A stretch of DNA of 7,984 bases, from positions 1 to 7,984 of the forward strand of contig JACZXM010000119.1 of NCBI GenBank assembly GCA_022571615.1, written 5' to 3'. This document shows positions 6,571 through 7,984 of the stretch, piece by piece (the stretch's first letter is position 1; every line of letters begins with the position of its first letter). The stretch comes from Acidobacteriota bacterium (lineage in GTDB: Bacteria > Acidobacteriota > UBA890 > WLXD01). The translations under genes and the position numbers were made by a program. The notes beneath the pieces were generated by a model. It was given only the letters and a program-made list of their open reading frames with translations, was not told the origin of the DNA and made no database searches.

Positions 6571-6936
6571 ATGGCCGTCTCATCTCTGGTAGGTAAGGAG
6601 AATGTCGGCCCGGCGAGTGGGGAGGACGTCATCTCTAGGTTGAATCACTACCGTCGAACGATCGCTCGTTACCGGGTGTGTCTGGAGATCGACGCGGGCC
6701 GGGCGGCGATTCCGTCGGGTCGTTTGAAGATGACGGACACATCGCTTGGTGCCATCGACGGCCTGATCGAGCGTCTCGAGGTGGAGATCGAGGGCGCGTC
6801 TCTGGCGCCTCATCCGCGCGCCGGCCTGGCGCTCGAGGCGGTTCAGATCATGTTGCTTGCCCGATGGGTGTTCGAGAGGGCGTATCGGGAGCAGGGCCCG
6901 CAAGCGAGCGGCGCGAGCGAGCTGGTCGGGCTCTGA
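6571..6936 (+). CDS. Hypothetical all-helical protein, 121 residues
   Basis: Family not recognised. The sequence divides into a possible helix at about 19-45 (RLNHYRRTIARYRVCLEID), a second at 59-76 (LGAIDGLIERLEVEIEG), and a third at 84-108 (LALEAVQIMLLARWVFERAY), with short linkers and a floppy C-terminus. There is no signal peptide or membrane segment. About 77% of its third codon positions are G or C, higher than in the competing minus-strand reading over 6580-6972, so the plus strand is preferred. The ATG at 6571 has no good ribosome site; a nearby AAGGAG (6595-6600) is not followed by an in-frame start, so the true start is uncertain. It diverges from fbp and converges on the Clp_N fusion gene. 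No role is proposed. Confidence 0.55.
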   Translation: MAVSSLVGKENVGPASGEDVISRLNHYRRTIARYRVCLEIDAGRAAIPSGRLKMTDTSLGAIDGLIERLEVEIEGASLAPHPRAGLALEAVQIMLLARWVFERAYREQGPQASGASELVGL

Positions 6937-7029
6937 TCGAGCGGAGGCCTGGAGGCCGGTATGAACGACCACGTGGTGTCAGGCCGATCAACGTCGCCGA
7001 CCTAAGGGGAAGCGGCAAACCCCGCGCAC

Positions 7030-7052
7030 ACGGCGTTGAGAGAAATCGCCGT
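7030..7052 (+). terminator. Hairpin in the convergent gap, weak terminator candidate
   Basis: ACGGCG (7030-7035), an 11-base loop, then CGCCGT (7047-7052): a six-pair stem followed on the plus strand by pyrimidine-rich sequence but no true T-run. It lies between the ends of two convergent genes. The rest of 6937-7092 shows nothing else I can support. Confidence 0.3.
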
Positions 7053-7092
7053 CGCTCTCGATCTCTGATCTTCTCTGGAGCCTTGTGCGCCC

Positions 7093-7665
7093 CTACTGCT
7101 CGGCGTTCTCGGTAACGTCCGTTATGTTGCGCACCGCGATCCCGGCGTGTTGCAGCCCTGCAATTAGCTGCGTGTAGTTGTGCTTGCTCACCTTGAAAAG
7201 CTGCGGGCCATCGGGTGTTTCCAAGCCTAGCCAGTGGTTCTTCTTCTTGAGGAAAGCGAACGCAAGACATGGCAGGCAGATGAAGAACGCGAGGCTGGCC
7301 CCAAGCCCCCACCTGGGATGCTTGGAGTAGCTGTAGGTGACATCCGTAACGTCATCGTAGGGCCATGCCACGGGGACGTTGTTCTCGTCCAGAACACGCA
7401 GTTCCGTCTCGGCCAAGACTAGGCTGGTGTCACGCTTGTCCACGTCATCGGTGCCGGCGACCTGCGGCGTGTTGTCCTTGATGAAATTCGAGAGCGACTT
7501 GCGCAGGTCATCGATGTTGGCCGCGCAGGCACGCAGTACCTCGGCCGCGCTGGGATTGTCGAGCAAGGCCAGGAGCAGGTGCTCCACCGTGATGAATTCG
7601 TGACGTTGCTGGCGCGCCTCGACGAACGCCATGTGCAAACTGACTTCCAGTTCCTGGGCAATCAT
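7093..7665 (-). CDS. Half ClpA N-domain fused to a PH-like domain with a membrane segment
   Basis: 190 residues. Residues 1-76 (MIAQELEVSL onward, including HEFITVEHLLLALLDN) read as the start of proteobacterial ClpA, the unfoldase of ClpAP, through the first of the two repeats of its N-domain. At about residue 76 (base 7438) ClpA similarity ends. Residues 80-180 instead look like a bacterial PH-like domain: LVLAETELRVLDENN, then WPYDDVTDV, a hydrophobic stretch at 120-139 flanked by KKK, then HWLGLETPDG, and a helix ending in GIAVRN. No AAA+ module, Walker motif or rest of the N-domain is present. The ATG at 7665 has a reasonable ribosome site (AAAGGAA). It follows clpS by 122 bases on the same strand, as clpA does in proteobacteria. 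It may be a real fusion, a truncated clpA joined in frame to another gene, or an assembly join. Confidence 0.82.
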   Translation of the reverse strand: MIAQELEVSLHMAFVEARQQRHEFITVEHLLLALLDNPSAAEVLRACAANIDDLRKSLSNFIKDNTPQVAGTDDVDKRDTSLVLAETELRVLDENNVPVAWPYDDVTDVTYSYSKHPRWGLGASLAFFICLPCLAFAFLKKKNHWLGLETPDGPQLFKVSKHNYTQLIAGLQHAGIAVRNITDVTENAEQ

Positions 7666-7694
7666 GTGATTTCCTTTGCCTTGCTTACAAACCT

Positions 7695-7723
7695 ACTTTA
7701 ATCCGATTCGCCCAACCGTCCAA
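7695..7723 (-). promoter_or_regulatory. Candidate promoter for the Clp_N fusion gene
   Basis: On the minus strand TTGGAC (7723-7718), a 17-base spacer, then TAAAGT (7700-7695), about 30 bases before the ATG at 7665. The -10 fits four of six consensus positions and the -35 only the TTG. The surrounding clpS-clpA gap (7666-7787) is visibly AT-richer than the genes. Confidence 0.3.
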
Positions 7724-7787
7724 CAGTTCCGGACGCGAAAGTAAAGTAACTTTTCCGGTTTACTCGCACTCTTATCGCGCATCCCGC

Positions 7788-7984
7788 TCACTCCACGGGC
7801 TCGCACACACATTGCAGGGGATGGCCGGCCTTCTGCGCGGCCTCCAGCACCTGATCGACCTTGGTCGCCGCGACGTCCTTGGTATAAATGCCGCAGACCC
7901 CTTTACCGTCCAGATGAATCTTGAGCATGATCTGGGTTGCCGTCTCCAGATCCTTGTTGAAGAACTCCTGGATCACGACCACCA
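7788..7984 (-). CDS. clpS: ClpS, ATP-dependent Clp protease adaptor (C-terminal part; cut by right edge)
   Basis: The visible 65 codons cover the C-terminal two thirds of ClpS, the adaptor that delivers N-degron substrates to ClpAP. They read [19 protein letters not shown], then a [17 protein letters not shown] stretch and AGHPLQC near the end, all strongly conserved in the family. The frame is open through base 7984, so the usual acidic N-terminus and the substrate-pocket region before EFVV lie outside; a GTG at 7982 is not the true start. TGA is at 7788-7790. Wording such as [12 protein letters not shown] and [14 protein letters not shown] is typical of betaproteobacterial ClpS from memory. 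The next gene downstream begins with a ClpA N-domain, which is the normal partner of ClpS. Confidence 0.93.
   Translation of the reverse strand, partial: VVVIQEFFNKDLETATQIMLKIHLDGKGVCGIYTKDVAATKVDQVLEAAQKAGHPLQCVCEPVE

Noticed and set aside
6580..6972. Minus-strand frame of 130 codons overlapping the 6571-6936 ORF
   Set aside because: Lower third-position GC and an arginine/glutamine-heavy sequence; the plus-strand reading looks more like a protein, though neither is certain.
6961..7005. ATG preceded by GGAGGCC opening a 14-residue peptide after the 6571-6936 ORF
   Set aside because: Too short and nothing supports translation; GGAGG-like strings are common here.
7743..7753. AAAGTAACTTT palindrome in the clpS-clpA gap as an operator
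   Set aside because: Eleven bases, a single copy, in AT-rich spacer; no matching site elsewhere in the window.

Overview
This window is GC-rich bacterial chromosomal DNA, densely coding with short gaps and no tRNA, rRNA, CRISPR array, transposase or insertion sequence that I can see. Both ends cut through genes: a MutS-family ATPase at the left and clpS at the right. Codon use is strongly GC-biased from about 1 to 6480 and looks less so from about 7090 to 7984. The taxon cannot be fixed. The right edge (ClpS and the first 76 residues of a ClpA N-domain) reads like a proteobacterial, probably betaproteobacterial, clpS-clpA locus. The rest gives no such signal, and the tail of one small ORF (4005-4163) recalls large kinase/beta-propeller proteins of Acidobacteriota or Gemmatimonadota. 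The window could therefore carry a transferred segment or a chimeric join near its right end.

Layout. Positions 1-1505 (minus) hold a membrane-anchored MutS-like ATPase, cut just after its Walker A region. Divergent from it, 1594-2553 (plus) is a zinc-dependent homocysteine S-methyltransferase-family protein. Its stop overlaps the GTG start of an NAD(P)-dependent aldehyde dehydrogenase (2550-3962), so the two look like a translationally coupled pair. Converging on it from the right, on the minus strand, are a class I fructose-1,6-bisphosphatase (5430-6479), a FabH-type beta-ketoacyl-ACP synthase III (4196-5239) and a 52-residue ORF (4005-4163). A small helical protein of unknown function (6571-6936, plus) diverges from the bisphosphatase gene. 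At the right, on the minus strand, clpS (partial) precedes a 190-residue protein. That protein joins the first half of the ClpA N-domain to a PH-like domain interrupted by a hydrophobic segment.

How they fit together. Most of the genes are ordinary metabolism: gluconeogenesis or the Calvin cycle, fatty-acid initiation, one-carbon/methionine chemistry and aldehyde oxidation. The methyltransferase-dehydrogenase pair suggests a small catabolic or salvage unit of unknown substrate. The most unusual object is the Clp_N/PH-like protein beside clpS. It is either a membrane-tethered piece of the N-degron machinery, a truncated clpA fused in frame to another gene, or an assembly join. Second is the 52-residue ORF, which may be the orphaned C-terminus of a much larger protein.
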